Assembly (NCBI RefSeq): GCF_009177065.1
Contig: NZ_WEZF01000005.1
Location: 124,001 to 188,000, forward strand
DNA length: 64,000 nt
From: Tautonia marina
GTDB lineage: Bacteria; Planctomycetota; Planctomycetia; Isosphaerales; Isosphaeraceae
Direction: 5' to 3'
In this document: positions 47,062 through 55,513 of the stretch, one piece after another
Position numbering within the stretch: the first letter of the stretch is position 1
How the letters are laid out: each line of letters begins with the position of its first letter
Translations under genes and position numbers: made by a program
The notes under the pieces: model-generated
What the model was told of the DNA's origin: nothing
Database searches by the model: none
Seen by the model: the letters and a program-made list of their open reading frames with translations, nothing else

Positions 47062-49287
47062 ATGTCCGAGCCAACGCGATCTGAAACCATTCCCATCCCC
47101 TACGCCACCCCCGAGGGGGTTCCCGACGGCCTCTCGCTCGATTCCTCCCTGTTCATCAACCGCGAGCTGAGCTGGCTCGACTTCAACGAGCGCGTGCTTG
47201 AAGAAGCCCAAGACCCCTCGGTCCCCTTGCTGGAACGACTCCGGTTCCTGGCCATTACGGCCTCAAACCTCGACGAGTTCTTCGAGGTCCGCGTCGCCGG
47301 GCTTCAGGCACAAATCTACGAACAACTCGAACCGCAAGACCCCCCGCCCGACGGCCTCAGCGCCCTGACCCAACTCCTCGAAATCGGCCGTCGATCCCGC
47401 GATTTCGTCGCCCGACAATACGAAACCTGGATCGACGATCTGCTACCCAAGCTGGCGTCGGCCGGCATCGTGGTCGTCAGTCCCGACGCCTTGACCGAGG
47501 ACGAAAACACCTTTCTCGACACCTACTTCGAAACCGAGGTCTACCCGGTTCTCACCCCGCTGGCGATCGACCCCGCCCATCCCTTCCCCCACCTGCACAA
47601 CAAAAGCCTCAACCTGATTCTTCGCCTGGAGCGCCAGGAGCGGAACCGCAAGCGAACCGACTCTCAAGCCCCTCGGCAGCTCTATGCGGTCCTTCAGGTT
47701 CCGTCGGTCCTCAGCCGACTGGTCCGTCTTCCCTCCGACGAGGTCGGCCAACATCGCCTGGTCTTGCTCGAAGACGTGATCGGCCCCCGACTCGATTCCC
47801 TCTTCGGCGGCTTCCGCGTGGTCGCTCATGCCGCCTTCCGGGTCACCCGAAACAGTGACCTGAGCATTCAGGAAAGCGACGTCAAATCCAGCTTGCTCTC
47901 AATCATTCAAGAGAATCTCCGCAAGCGGATGTGGGGTGATGCCGTCCGCATGGAGATTTCCGATCGGGCCGACGAGACGTTCGTCTCACTCCTCCAGAAT
48001 GCTCCGGCGCTCGACCTCGACGACCGCGACGTTTACCGCGTTCCCGGCCCGGTCGCCCTCTCGGCCCTGGCCTCGCTCTGCAAGATCGAGGGCTACCGAG
48101 AGTTCAAGGAACCCCCCTGGGAGCCTCGACTTCCATCGGCCCTGGCCTCGAACGCCAACATCTTCGAGGCGATCCGGGATCGAGATATCCTGGTCCATCA
48201 CCCCTTCGAGTCGTTCGACGCCGTCGTTCAATTCGTGGAACAGGCGGCCGTCGATCCTCAGGTCCTCGCCATCAAGCAAACCCTCTACCGAACGGCGGAG
48301 GACAACCCGATCATCGACGCCCTCGCCCGGGCCGCGGGCAACGGCAAACAGGTCACGGTGCTGGTCGAGATCCAGGCCCGGCTCGATGAGGAAAACAACA
48401 TCGTCAAGGCCCGGATGCTCCAAAAGGCCGGCGTCCATGTCGTCTACGGTATGGTCGGTCTCAAGACGCACTGCAAGGCTGCGCTCGTCGTCCGCAGAGA
48501 GCCCGATGGCATCCGCCGGTACATTCACCTTGGCACCGGGAACTACAACCCGACCACCGCGAGGCTTTACACCGACCTCGGGCTTTTTACCTGCCGCCCC
48601 GATTTCGGCGACGACTCCTCGGCCCTGTTCAACCTCCTGACCGGTTACTCCCAGGGCCACGACTGGCAGAAACTGGTGGTTGCGCCGTATCACCTCGTCG
48701 ACCGAGTCCTGGAGATGATCGACCGCGAGCGTCGGCACGCCGAGGCCGGCAAGCCGGCCCGGATCATTGCCAAGATGAACTCACTCGTCGATCCCCGCAC
48801 CATTGCCTCGCTCTATGCCGCCTCACAGGCGGGGGTTCAGGTCGATCTTATCATTCGAGGGATCTGCTGCCTTCGCCCCGGAGTTCCCGGCATTTCCGAG
48901 AACATCCGGGTCGTGAGCATCATCGACAAGTTCCTCGAACACTCTCGAATCGCCTACTTCCAGAACGGCAACGATCCCGAGGTATACCTCTCCTCGGCCG
49001 ACTGGATGCCGCGCAACTTCAACCGTCGCGTCGAGTTGATGTTCCCGGTCGAAGACCCCCGACTCCACTCCCGGATCGTCCGGGAATTGCTCGGCGTCTA
49101 TCTGGTCGATAACACAAAATCCCGACTTCTTTGCGCCGACGGCAGTTACGAACGGCTCCACCCAGAACCGGATGCTCCCGCCTTGCGTGCGCAGACCGCG
49201 TTGCAAGAGGAAGCCGTTCGGCGAGAGTTTCCCGAGGCCATGCGCGAGGCCCTCTGTCGACTCGGGTTGCCGGATCGCTCGGCCTGA
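47062..49287 (+). CDS. ppk1: polyphosphate kinase 1
   Basis: Ppk1 makes inorganic polyphosphate from ATP. The 741-residue protein shows the N-terminal FINRELSWLDFNERVLEEA and SNLDEFFEVRVAG motifs, then the phospholipase D-like catalytic halves. The autophosphorylated histidine is in YIHLGTGNYNPTTARLYTD (~490), with VHVVYGMVGLKTHCK before it and YLSSADWMPRNFNRRVELMFPV (~640) after it. ATG 47062 is preceded by GAGGAAGG; an earlier ATG at 47008 lies within nfo. It follows nfo closely and is convergent with sixA. Confidence 0.96.
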   Translation: MSEPTRSETIPIPYATPEGVPDGLSLDSSLFINRELSWLDFNERVLEEAQDPSVPLLERLRFLAITASNLDEFFEVRVAGLQAQIYEQLEPQDPPPDGLSALTQLLEIGRRSRDFVARQYETWIDDLLPKLASAGIVVVSPDALTEDENTFLDTYFETEVYPVLTPLAIDPAHPFPHLHNKSLNLILRLERQERNRKRTDSQAPRQLYAVLQVPSVLSRLVRLPSDEVGQHRLVLLEDVIGPRLDSLFGGFRVVAHAAFRVTRNSDLSIQESDVKSSLLSIIQENLRKRMWGDAVRMEISDRADETFVSLLQNAPALDLDDRDVYRVPGPVALSALASLCKIEGYREFKEPPWEPRLPSALASNANIFEAIRDRDILVHHPFESFDAVVQFVEQAAVDPQVLAIKQTLYRTAEDNPIIDALARAAGNGKQVTVLVEIQARLDEENNIVKARMLQKAGVHVVYGMVGLKTHCKAALVVRREPDGIRRYIHLGTGNYNPTTARLYTDLGLFTCRPDFGDDSSALFNLLTGYSQGHDWQKLVVAPYHLVDRVLEMIDRERRHAEAGKPARIIAKMNSLVDPRTIASLYAASQAGVQVDLIIRGICCLRPGVPGISENIRVVSIIDKFLEHSRIAYFQNGNDPEVYLSSADWMPRNFNRRVELMFPVEDPRLHSRIVRELLGVYLVDNTKSRLLCADGSYERLHPEPDAPALRAQTALQEEAVRREFPEAMREALCRLGLPDRSA

Positions 49288-49339
49288 GACAGGCCGAATC
49301 GCCCATTGCCCGAGTCGAGCGGCTCGCGGGTCATACAGA

Positions 49340-49834
49340 TCAGCTTCGCAGTCGTCTCAGAACCCGAGGCGTCACCAACCATTCCAACGAGTACCGCCCC
49401 GCCGGGTCCACTTCGAAGCAGGCAAGCCCCCCTTTCTTCAACTCGGCCACCACGGGAGTTCCCGCGCCGAGCGGCAAGACGGAAATCAATTCCGAAAACG
49501 CGGGATTGTGGCCGACGATCATGACCGACTCGCCCGGCAGGACCTCGAGCCACCGGCGGATCGACGTTGCCGACGCCTGCGGACGCAATTCGTTCACCAG
49601 CTCCAACCGATCTTCGATTTCGAGACCCCTGGCCACAATCTCGGCCGTTTCTCTGGCGCGAGGCAGGGGGCTGGCCAGCATCCGATCGGGCATGACGTCA
49701 AGAGCCTTGAGCCCGCGGAGTTGCTCCTTCAATCGCTTCCGACCCTTGGGGGTCAACGGCCGCTCGTCGTCCTCAAAGCCTGGAGTTCCATGCTCCACTG
49801 CGATGCCGTGGCGCAGGACATAAAGCTGTCGCAC
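49340..49834 (-). CDS. sixA: phosphohistidine phosphatase SixA-like
   Basis: A 164-residue histidine phosphatase-superfamily protein. The catalytic motif LYVLRHGIAVEHG is at the N-terminus, DDERPLTPKGRKRL follows, then ASPLPRARETAEIV and the second histidine in VMIVGHNPAFSEL. SixA dephosphorylates phosphohistidine on relay proteins; its exact target here is unknown. The start is GTG at 49834 with AAAGGG about 10 bases upstream. It is convergent with ppk1; SixA genes are often found near ppk, which fits. Confidence 0.92.
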   Translation of the reverse strand: MRQLYVLRHGIAVEHGTPGFEDDERPLTPKGRKRLKEQLRGLKALDVMPDRMLASPLPRARETAEIVARGLEIEDRLELVNELRPQASATSIRRWLEVLPGESVMIVGHNPAFSELISVLPLGAGTPVVAELKKGGLACFEVDPAGRYSLEWLVTPRVLRRLRS

Positions 49835-49879
49835 GGAAGGATACCCTTTCGGAAGTGGACCCGCGCGAGGATCTGACTG

Positions 49880-50731
49880 TCAAACAGCCGCCGATCGGTC
49901 CGCGATCGATCGCCACAGGGCGGCATCCTCGCCGTCGAGCCGGAAGGTCAGGCACTTGGCGCTGCCTCCGGCCTTGATGAATTCGGTCAGTTTCAAGGGA
50001 ATTGTATGGTAGCCGTGGCGTTCCAGAGCTTTCGCCAGCTTCGGAGCCCCTTCGTTCAAGATCACCGACCGGCCAACCACCACGGCGTTGCAACTGAACG
50101 AGAACGCCTCTTCGGCCGAAACCTCGATCAGGGTCCGGATTCGGTCCCCGAGGACCGATCGACCATACTCGTCAAACGCTCCAGGAAAAGCGATCGCCGC
50201 GTCGGGAGCGATCGGGCAGAAGCAGGTGTCGAGGTGGTAATACCTCGGATCGACCAGTTCCAGGGGCAAGACTTCCACGCCAATCCGGTCGCCGACCCAC
50301 TGCAGCGTCCTCGCGTCTGACCGAAAGCGATACCCCGCGAACAATGTCTCACCGCAAAACAAGGCGTCGCCGGCCCCTTCGAAGTGGTGATCCCCCGGCG
50401 TGTGCTCGATCTGGAAGCCGTGATCGGCGAACCAACGGTCAAAGATCGGCGATTCTCCTTGCCGCTCTCCATAGCGGAATCGCGAGCTGAGGAACAGGTT
50501 CCGGTACACCAAGCCCGCGTTGGCGGTGAAGACGAGGTCCGGCAACCCCTCGACCGGGTCGAGCAGTTCCACCATCACCCCCAGATCGATCAACGCATCG
50601 TGGAGCGCCTGCCATTGACGCATAGACTCGCCCGGATCACTGCCGATACGGCGATTCATCCAGGGATTGATCTCGTAGTCGATCCTGAAATACGTTGGCG
50701 GACACATCAAGATTCGGCGCGTCGAGGACAT
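49880..50731 (-). CDS. arginine dihydrolase / amidinotransferase-family guanidino hydrolase
   Basis: A 283-residue pentein (amidinotransferase) fold protein. Family motifs: FTANAGLVY (~65), HHFEGAGDALF (~100), the histidine of YYHLDTCFCPI (~160) and the catalytic cysteine in KAGGSAKCLTFRL (~265). It matches the N-terminal arginine dihydrolase domain of cyanobacterial ArgZ/AgrE, which converts arginine to ornithine, ammonia and CO2; dimethylarginine hydrolase is the alternative. ATG 50731 has GGAG nine bases upstream. It lies 46 bases downstream of the ornithine cyclodeaminase gene, making an arginine-to-proline pair. Confidence 0.85.
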   Translation of the reverse strand: MSSTRRILMCPPTYFRIDYEINPWMNRRIGSDPGESMRQWQALHDALIDLGVMVELLDPVEGLPDLVFTANAGLVYRNLFLSSRFRYGERQGESPIFDRWFADHGFQIEHTPGDHHFEGAGDALFCGETLFAGYRFRSDARTLQWVGDRIGVEVLPLELVDPRYYHLDTCFCPIAPDAAIAFPGAFDEYGRSVLGDRIRTLIEVSAEEAFSFSCNAVVVGRSVILNEGAPKLAKALERHGYHTIPLKLTEFIKAGGSAKCLTFRLDGEDAALWRSIADRSAAV

Positions 50732-50777
50732 GGCGAGCACTCCCGATTGATCACCGCAGAGGCACCCCTCAATCACC

Positions 50778-52028
50778 TCACGCCCCGGTCAATTCCAGAG
50801 CAAGCGAACGGAGAAAGGGCTCAACATCGGTCACCATGCCGATCGTCTGAAATGTTCCTCGATCCGCCAGTTTCGTCACCGTCGCCGGATTGATGTCGAC
50901 ACAAACCACCTGAACCGACGCCGGCAAGAGATTTCCCGTGGCGATTCCATGCAGGGCCGAGGCGATCAGGAGGGCAAAGCCAACCCCCTTGCACGCAGCC
51001 CGCATCGCTCGCTGCGCCTCCAGGGTGTCGGTCATCACATCGGGTAGCGGGCCATCGTCCCGAATCGACCCCGCCAGCACCACGTCGGCCCCGGCCTTGA
51101 CACACTCGAACATGATCCCCGAAGTTAATCGGCCGGTCTCGACCGCCTGGCGAATTCCTCCGATTCTCCGAATCGTGTTGATCGCCCGCAGGTGGTTCTC
51201 GTGACCGTGCTCGATTGCCTCGCCTTGCTCCAGATCCACTCCCAGGCTCGTGTTGTAGAAGGCCTGCTCAATGTCGTGGGTCGCCAGGGCGTTCCCGGCA
51301 AACAGAGTTTGAATCCATCCCTCCCGAATCAACCGCGCGACATGCCCGGCCGACCCCGTATGCACGATCGCCGGCCCGCCGACCAGGAGCACCTTCTTCC
51401 CTGCCGCCCGAGTCGCTCGAATCGACTCGGCCACGCTTCGCAGGCTCACCGCCTTCGGCTTCTCGCTGGAAACGCTCGAACTCATGAAGGCGAAGGGACT
51501 GGACTCCCTCGGGCGCTCCATCGGCAGGACGCGAACACCATCGTGGCCTACCACGATCGGCATTCCCATCGAGACATCCGCCATCGGAATGCAGCGAGCC
51601 GACGAACCTTCCGCGTCAATCGTGATGCCGCAATCCATCTCCTGATCGGCCACGTCGATCCATCGCCCGCCGATCCGAACCTGGGTCGGCTGGTTCGTCG
51701 TGCTGTAGAACCCTTCGGGGAAGGCCCCGGTCACGTCGGCCGGTTCGATCCGAGCATCCTCGGGGTGCAACGGCCAGGCACCATGCTCGATCACGTCTCC
51801 GACAATCTCGTCCAGTCGATCGGCCGTCTCGGCCCTGACCGCGATGACCGCGCGGCTCGGATCGACGCGGCGGGTGCCGATCGTGCACTCGCGGATCTCG
51901 AACGTGCCGCCCATCTGAAGGATCCGGTCAAGGATCTTCGGCAACAGGAGCGAATCGACAATATGGCCCCGAACCTCGACTTCTTCGATCGGGCCGGTCT
52001 CTCCAGGGTTCACCTCGGTGGGATCCAT
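50778..52028 (-). CDS. ornithine cyclodeaminase, nickel-pincer-nucleotide type (TIGR00300-like)
   Basis: A 416-residue protein of the LOR/SDH-bifunctional-conserved/TIGR00300 family, found as the C-terminal part of cyanobacterial AgrE and thought to convert ornithine to proline and ammonia using a nickel-pincer cofactor. Motifs: VEVRGHIVDSLLLPK at the start, GAFPEGFYSTTNQPT (~105), VGGPAIVHTG (~205), FAGNALATHDIEQAFYNTSLG, EHGHENHLRAINTIR (~265) and VLAGSIRDDGPLPDV. ATG 52028 has GAAGGAG ~10 bases upstream. If correct, cofactor-synthesis genes (larB/C/E type) must lie elsewhere; none is in the window. Confidence 0.85.
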   Translation of the reverse strand: MDPTEVNPGETGPIEEVEVRGHIVDSLLLPKILDRILQMGGTFEIRECTIGTRRVDPSRAVIAVRAETADRLDEIVGDVIEHGAWPLHPEDARIEPADVTGAFPEGFYSTTNQPTQVRIGGRWIDVADQEMDCGITIDAEGSSARCIPMADVSMGMPIVVGHDGVRVLPMERPRESSPFAFMSSSVSSEKPKAVSLRSVAESIRATRAAGKKVLLVGGPAIVHTGSAGHVARLIREGWIQTLFAGNALATHDIEQAFYNTSLGVDLEQGEAIEHGHENHLRAINTIRRIGGIRQAVETGRLTSGIMFECVKAGADVVLAGSIRDDGPLPDVMTDTLEAQRAMRAACKGVGFALLIASALHGIATGNLLPASVQVVCVDINPATVTKLADRGTFQTIGMVTDVEPFLRSLALELTGA

Positions 52029-52190
52029 GACCGTCAGACTCCTTCGGGTTCCTGGAAGACCGCTCGCTCTCGACACGGGCGCAGAGAAATGTTGAGGTCC
52101 TGGAATGCGGAATCAACGGGGCTCTTACCCAAGCTTACGAGCCGAATCGTCACCTTAACCGGAAGAACCGGCAGTGGATTGCCAAATTCT

Positions 52191-52298
52191 TGGTTCCAGG
52201 CTCCGAGAACCACTCATTTCAATGGAATCGTTGAAGCAGGTCGGACGCTTCAACCTTCCGATCAAGCCCTCTCGCAAAGAGTCGATCGTTCCATTGAA
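52191..52298 (+). ncRNA. structured leader, possible three-way-junction RNA element
   Basis: Just upstream of the 61-residue ORF. P0: TGGTTC (52191-52196) with GAACCA (52207-52212). P1: TTCAATGGAA (52218-52227) with TTCCATTGAA (52289-52298), 10 perfect pairs. Inside P1, P2: GTTGAAGC (52230-52237) with GCTTCAAC (52247-52254), eight perfect pairs, nine-base loop; and P3: CGATC (52259-52263) with GATCG (52284-52288), topped by CTCT/AGAG. P3 abuts P1 with no gap. The SD GAGGAG (52304-52309) follows at once. Drawn by eye; DNA symmetry means the minus strand could also form it. Confidence 0.5.
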
Positions 52299-52317
52299 CC
52301 GATGAGGAGTCGCGTCG

Positions 52318-52503
52318 ATGAAGCTTACCGAATTCTACCAAGAGGTTGCCCGTCGGGCCGACACGCCGAAGGTCCAGATCAACGCCGCCGACGTCAGTCG
52401 AGTCCTCTCGGTCATGTTCGACATTCTGGAAGATCTCAAGCCGGCGGAGGCCTTCGACCTCATCTCCAAGGGGCTCGCCTCGGCCGAGAAGCGACGGCGT
52501 TGA
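52318..52503 (+). CDS. 61-residue conserved-looking small protein, unknown function
   Basis: A compact, alpha-helical, soluble protein (MKLTEFYQEVARRADTPK at the start, ending SAEKRRR). The pattern of spaced L, V and F residues and charged surfaces looks like a small helical domain; it faintly recalls the N-terminal helices of HU but lacks the beta arms. GAGGAG lies eight bases before the ATG. It is preceded by the structured leader at 52191-52298 and followed by a convergent terminator, so it is a one-gene unit. Confidence 0.75.
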   Translation: MKLTEFYQEVARRADTPKVQINAADVSRVLSVMFDILEDLKPAEAFDLISKGLASAEKRRR

Positions 52504-52510
52504 CGCATTC

Positions 52511-52549
52511 GAGACGCGGCCGGGTACGACGATCGCTCGGCCGCATCTC
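52511..52549. terminator. bidirectional terminator hairpin
   Basis: GAGA-C-GCGGCCG (52511-52522) pairs with CGGCCGC-A-TCTC (52538-52549): 11 pairs with one C-A mismatch, loop 15. It sits between the small gene (stop at 52503) and convergent nadA (stop at 52565). Confidence 0.6.
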
Positions 52550-52564
52550 ACACACGTCCGCGTC

Positions 52565-53503
52565 TTACTTCAGAAGACTGCGGCGAAGCACCTCACCTGC
52601 CTGTTCGAATTCCGGCTGCCAGTGAATCTCTGGCTGACCGTTCTTCAGGCAATCACGAAGCTTCTCCAGCGTGTTGCGTGCCATATGAGGGCACAGGTTG
52701 CACGCGCAGGTGATTCCAGGAGCGGGCAGGTAGGTGTGCCGCGGCACGGCATGTTGCAACTGCCAGAGCATGTTGGCCTCGGTGGCCACGATGAACTCCG
52801 TCGGATCAGGGAAACCCTCGACGAAGCGGATCATGGCCTCGGTTCCGCCGATATAATCGGCATGTTCCCGAATATTCACCGGGCATTCGGGGTGGGCGAT
52901 CGTCTTCGCGTCGGGCTGGCGGCGTTTGATCTTCAGCAAATCGCCTACGCTGAAGACTTCGTGAACCATGCACGCCCCTTCCCAGAGAATCATCTTCCGA
53001 CCCGTGACCTCCTCCAGATACGAGCCGAGATGCCGGTCGGGAGCGAACAGGATCTCAACATCCTCCGGAATCTTGCGGACGATCTCCTCGGCATTGCCCG
53101 AGGTCACGATCCAGTCCGACAGCGCCTTGACCGCAGCCGAACTGTTGATGTAAGTGACCGTCTGAAAATGCCTTCCGGCGGCCCGAAGTGCATCTTGCCG
53201 ACGCTTCAGGAGCGGAGCCGGACAACTGTCGGCCAGACTACAGCCGGCTTGAAGGTCGGGCAGCAACACACGCTTCTCGGGGTTCAGCATCTTGGCCGTT
53301 TCGGCCATGAAGTGAACGCCGCAAAAGACAATCGTGCCCGTGTCGACTGTGGTTGCGGCTCGGGCGAGCTTCAGGCTATCGCCGGTGAAGTCGGCCAGTT
53401 CCTGAATCTCGCCGTCCTGGTAGTAGTGCGCCAGGATCGTCGCGTCCTTCTCGACCTTCAGGGCCTCGATTTCGTCATAAATATCGATCGATGTGGCAGG
53501 CAA
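52565..53503 (-). CDS. nadA: quinolinate synthase NadA
   Basis: NadA condenses iminoaspartate with DHAP to quinolinate, the committed step of NAD synthesis, on a [4Fe-4S] cluster. The 312-residue protein shows [21 protein letters not shown] at the start, cluster-ligand cysteines in [28 protein letters not shown] and [11 protein letters not shown], and [19 protein letters not shown]. The start is TTG at 53503, preceded by AAGGAAA. No nadB or nadC is adjacent, so the pathway is dispersed. It is convergent with the small gene before it. Confidence 0.95.
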   Translation of the reverse strand: MPATSIDIYDEIEALKVEKDATILAHYYQDGEIQELADFTGDSLKLARAATTVDTGTIVFCGVHFMAETAKMLNPEKRVLLPDLQAGCSLADSCPAPLLKRRQDALRAAGRHFQTVTYINSSAAVKALSDWIVTSGNAEEIVRKIPEDVEILFAPDRHLGSYLEEVTGRKMILWEGACMVHEVFSVGDLLKIKRRQPDAKTIAHPECPVNIREHADYIGGTEAMIRFVEGFPDPTEFIVATEANMLWQLQHAVPRHTYLPAPGITCACNLCPHMARNTLEKLRDCLKNGQPEIHWQPEFEQAGEVLRRSLLK

Positions 53504-53963
53504 GGTTGGATTTCCTTGTTTTTAACGTGGCGGAGGAAGAACCCACGAACCGGCCGGTCCTTTCGTTCCGGCGGACAGGTGTTCCAACTTCTACGACACC
53601 CAGGGGTGCTCGGTTCATTATGGGCGATCGATGAAAGTCGTGCGAGGTCTTTCCCTCCTCCCTTGACTCCACTCCCTCCTGAGAGAAGCCAACGAGGCGG
53701 ACTTTGAGCGTCTGGATGGCTCGCGCTGGCTCGCCGATCGAACCGCACTTGGTCCCTACGGGAATGTTCTGAATCCCGAGAATCAACCCCAATCCAGGGT
53801 CGGTTGTTCGGGTCGTACGGGCCTTCGGGTTGACCACCGAAAACCGCATCACGGGAGGCGAAAGCCGGTCCTCACCAGAGACGATCTCTAGCAACAATCA
53901 CGACCGATCGTGTGAGCGGATCGGCAGAATTTCCTTAAGAGACCCCCAGAGAGGACCACCAAC
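53504..53963. other. 460-base divergent intergenic region between nadA and htrA
   Basis: It must hold promoters for both genes, but I see no convincing -35/-10 pair. A short dyad CACGA-CCGA-TCGTG lies at about 53901-53914. The open frame 53475-53897 on the minus strand lacks a ribosome-binding site and protein-like composition. Confidence 0.4.
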
Positions 53964-55379
53964 GTGCTCTTGCCCTGGATGAAGCGGCGTTGGATGTTCT
54001 GGCTGTTGTTGACGACGGTCGGAGCGTTGGCCTGGGATGCGTCGACCGCCCTCGCGGGCTCGAACTCTCGACGCACGCCTCTGGTCGAAGCGATCGAACG
54101 GTCGCTCCCCGCAGTCGTCAACATTACCAGCGAGAAGCGAGCGGCCTCGAATAGCCGTTGGCCCTTTTCTCCCGAGGAAAACCGCCGACCTTTGGTCAGT
54201 GGCATGGGAACCGGGGTCATCCTGGATGAGCGCGGCTTTATCCTGACGAACCAGCACGTCGTGGATAAGGTTCAGGACATCCGCGTCTATCTGGCCGATG
54301 GCTCCTCCTATCCGGCGCAGGTCCTCCAGGAAGACCGGTCGATGGACCTGGCCTTGCTGAAAGTGGATGCCGGTCGATCCTTGCCGGCCATCACCATCGG
54401 GACCTCGTCCGATCTAATGATCGGGGAAACCGTGATCACGATCGGCAACGCCTTCGGATACGAAAACACGACGTCAACCGGCATCATCAGCGCACTCGGT
54501 CGAAACGTCACCCTGGCCGATGATCAGGTCTATCGCAATCTGATCCAGACCGACGCCGGGATCAATCCCGGCAACTCGGGCGGCCCGCTGATCAACATCG
54601 ATGGTGAACTCATCGGGATCAACGTGGCAACCCGAGCCGGTGCCCAGGGAATCGGCTTCGCCCTTCCGATCGACGACGTGAAGCCCGTCGCGGCCGAAAT
54701 GCTCAGTACCCGAAACCTGTCGGGATCGTGGCATGGGTTGATTACCGCCGAGCGAATCATCGACGGAGTTCGTCGTGTCGTGGTTTCGTCGATCGAAGGT
54801 GGAAGCCCAGCCGAGGCCGCCGGCCTGAAGCCCGGGGACCGTCTTGTTCAGGTCAACAGACTCGATGTCACCAATCCGATTGACCTGGAACGAGCCTTGC
54901 TCGATGCGGGCCAGAACACCCCGACGCCCCTCATCGTCGAGCGTGGCGGAAATCGGCAGGAACTCGCGTTGAAGCTTCGGCCGATCAACTCCTTGAATCG
55001 TCAGACAGTTGCCGCTCCCAGTGCCGAGGATCAACTCTGGCGATTGCTCGGTCTGAAGACGCAGCACGTTTCGGAAGAATACGTTGCGATCGCCTCGACA
55101 AAGCTCCGAGGAGGACTCTACGTCCGAGAGATTCTCCCCGGTGGCCTGGCCGACCGCGCCGCGATTCGACCGGGAGACATCCTCGTCGGCATGCATGTCG
55201 GCGACCGCCATCTTGAAACGATCCGGCCCGACAACATTCTGTACATCCTCCGACAGGCTGAGTCAGCTGGTTCTCAGGCTGTTCCGTACTACATTGTAAG
55301 ACAAAGCATTCTCCACCAGGGAACGCTCAGCCTTTCCGAGATTTACCAGGCACAGGCCGAGGGCTCGACGCTCCGGTAA
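53964..55379 (+). CDS. HtrA/DegP-type periplasmic serine protease with two PDZ domains
   Basis: A 471-residue protein with signal peptide (MFWLLLTTVGALAWDASTALAG). The trypsin-like triad is visible: H in TNQHVVDK (~97), D in DRSMDLALLKV (~128) and S in NPGNSGGPLI (~204). PDZ1 spans ~250-335 (VVVSSIEGGSPAEAAGLKPGD) and PDZ2 ~370-460 (GLYVREILPGGLADRAAIRPGD). HtrA proteins degrade or refold damaged envelope proteins. The start may be GTG 53964 (AGAGAGGA upstream) or ATG 53979. It ends in a strong intrinsic terminator. Confidence 0.94.
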   Translation: MLLPWMKRRWMFWLLLTTVGALAWDASTALAGSNSRRTPLVEAIERSLPAVVNITSEKRAASNSRWPFSPEENRRPLVSGMGTGVILDERGFILTNQHVVDKVQDIRVYLADGSSYPAQVLQEDRSMDLALLKVDAGRSLPAITIGTSSDLMIGETVITIGNAFGYENTTSTGIISALGRNVTLADDQVYRNLIQTDAGINPGNSGGPLINIDGELIGINVATRAGAQGIGFALPIDDVKPVAAEMLSTRNLSGSWHGLITAERIIDGVRRVVVSSIEGGSPAEAAGLKPGDRLVQVNRLDVTNPIDLERALLDAGQNTPTPLIVERGGNRQELALKLRPINSLNRQTVAAPSAEDQLWRLLGLKTQHVSEEYVAIASTKLRGGLYVREILPGGLADRAAIRPGDILVGMHVGDRHLETIRPDNILYILRQAESAGSQAVPYYIVRQSILHQGTLSLSEIYQAQAEGSTLR

Positions 55380-55407
55380 CGGTTGGCAACGATTCCTCGA
55401 TCCGAAG

Positions 55408-55452
55408 CGCCGGGAGGCGGGAGACCTGGGTCCTCCCGCCTCTCGGCGTTTT
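55408..55452 (+). terminator. intrinsic terminator after htrA
   Basis: The 16-base arms at 55408-55423 and 55433-55448 pair throughout (one G-U) around a nine-base loop, followed directly by TTTT (55449-55452). It is 29 bases after the htrA stop. One of the clearest intrinsic terminators in the window. Confidence 0.85.
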
Positions 55453-55513
55453 GCTTGGAGGAGCGTCGTCGATCGGCTATGGTGAAGCACCCGATCGACC
55501 CCCGAGACGTTTC

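Noticed and set aside
52318-52503. Possible HU-family assignment of the 61-residue protein
   Set aside because: The N-terminal helices are faintly similar, but the beta arm and DNA-binding residues of HU are absent.
52847-52861. GCCGATATAATCGGC palindrome with a TATAAT core
   Set aside because: It lies inside nadA and encodes conserved residues (A-D-Y-I-G-G); a promoter here has no gene to serve.
53475-53897. 140-codon minus-strand frame in the nadA-htrA gap
   Set aside because: No ribosome-binding site, no hydrophobic-core pattern, and overlap with the nadA start. Not believable as a gene.
53901-53914. CACGA-CCGA-TCGTG dyad upstream of htrA
   Set aside because: Only five paired bases each side and no associated promoter elements; easily chance.
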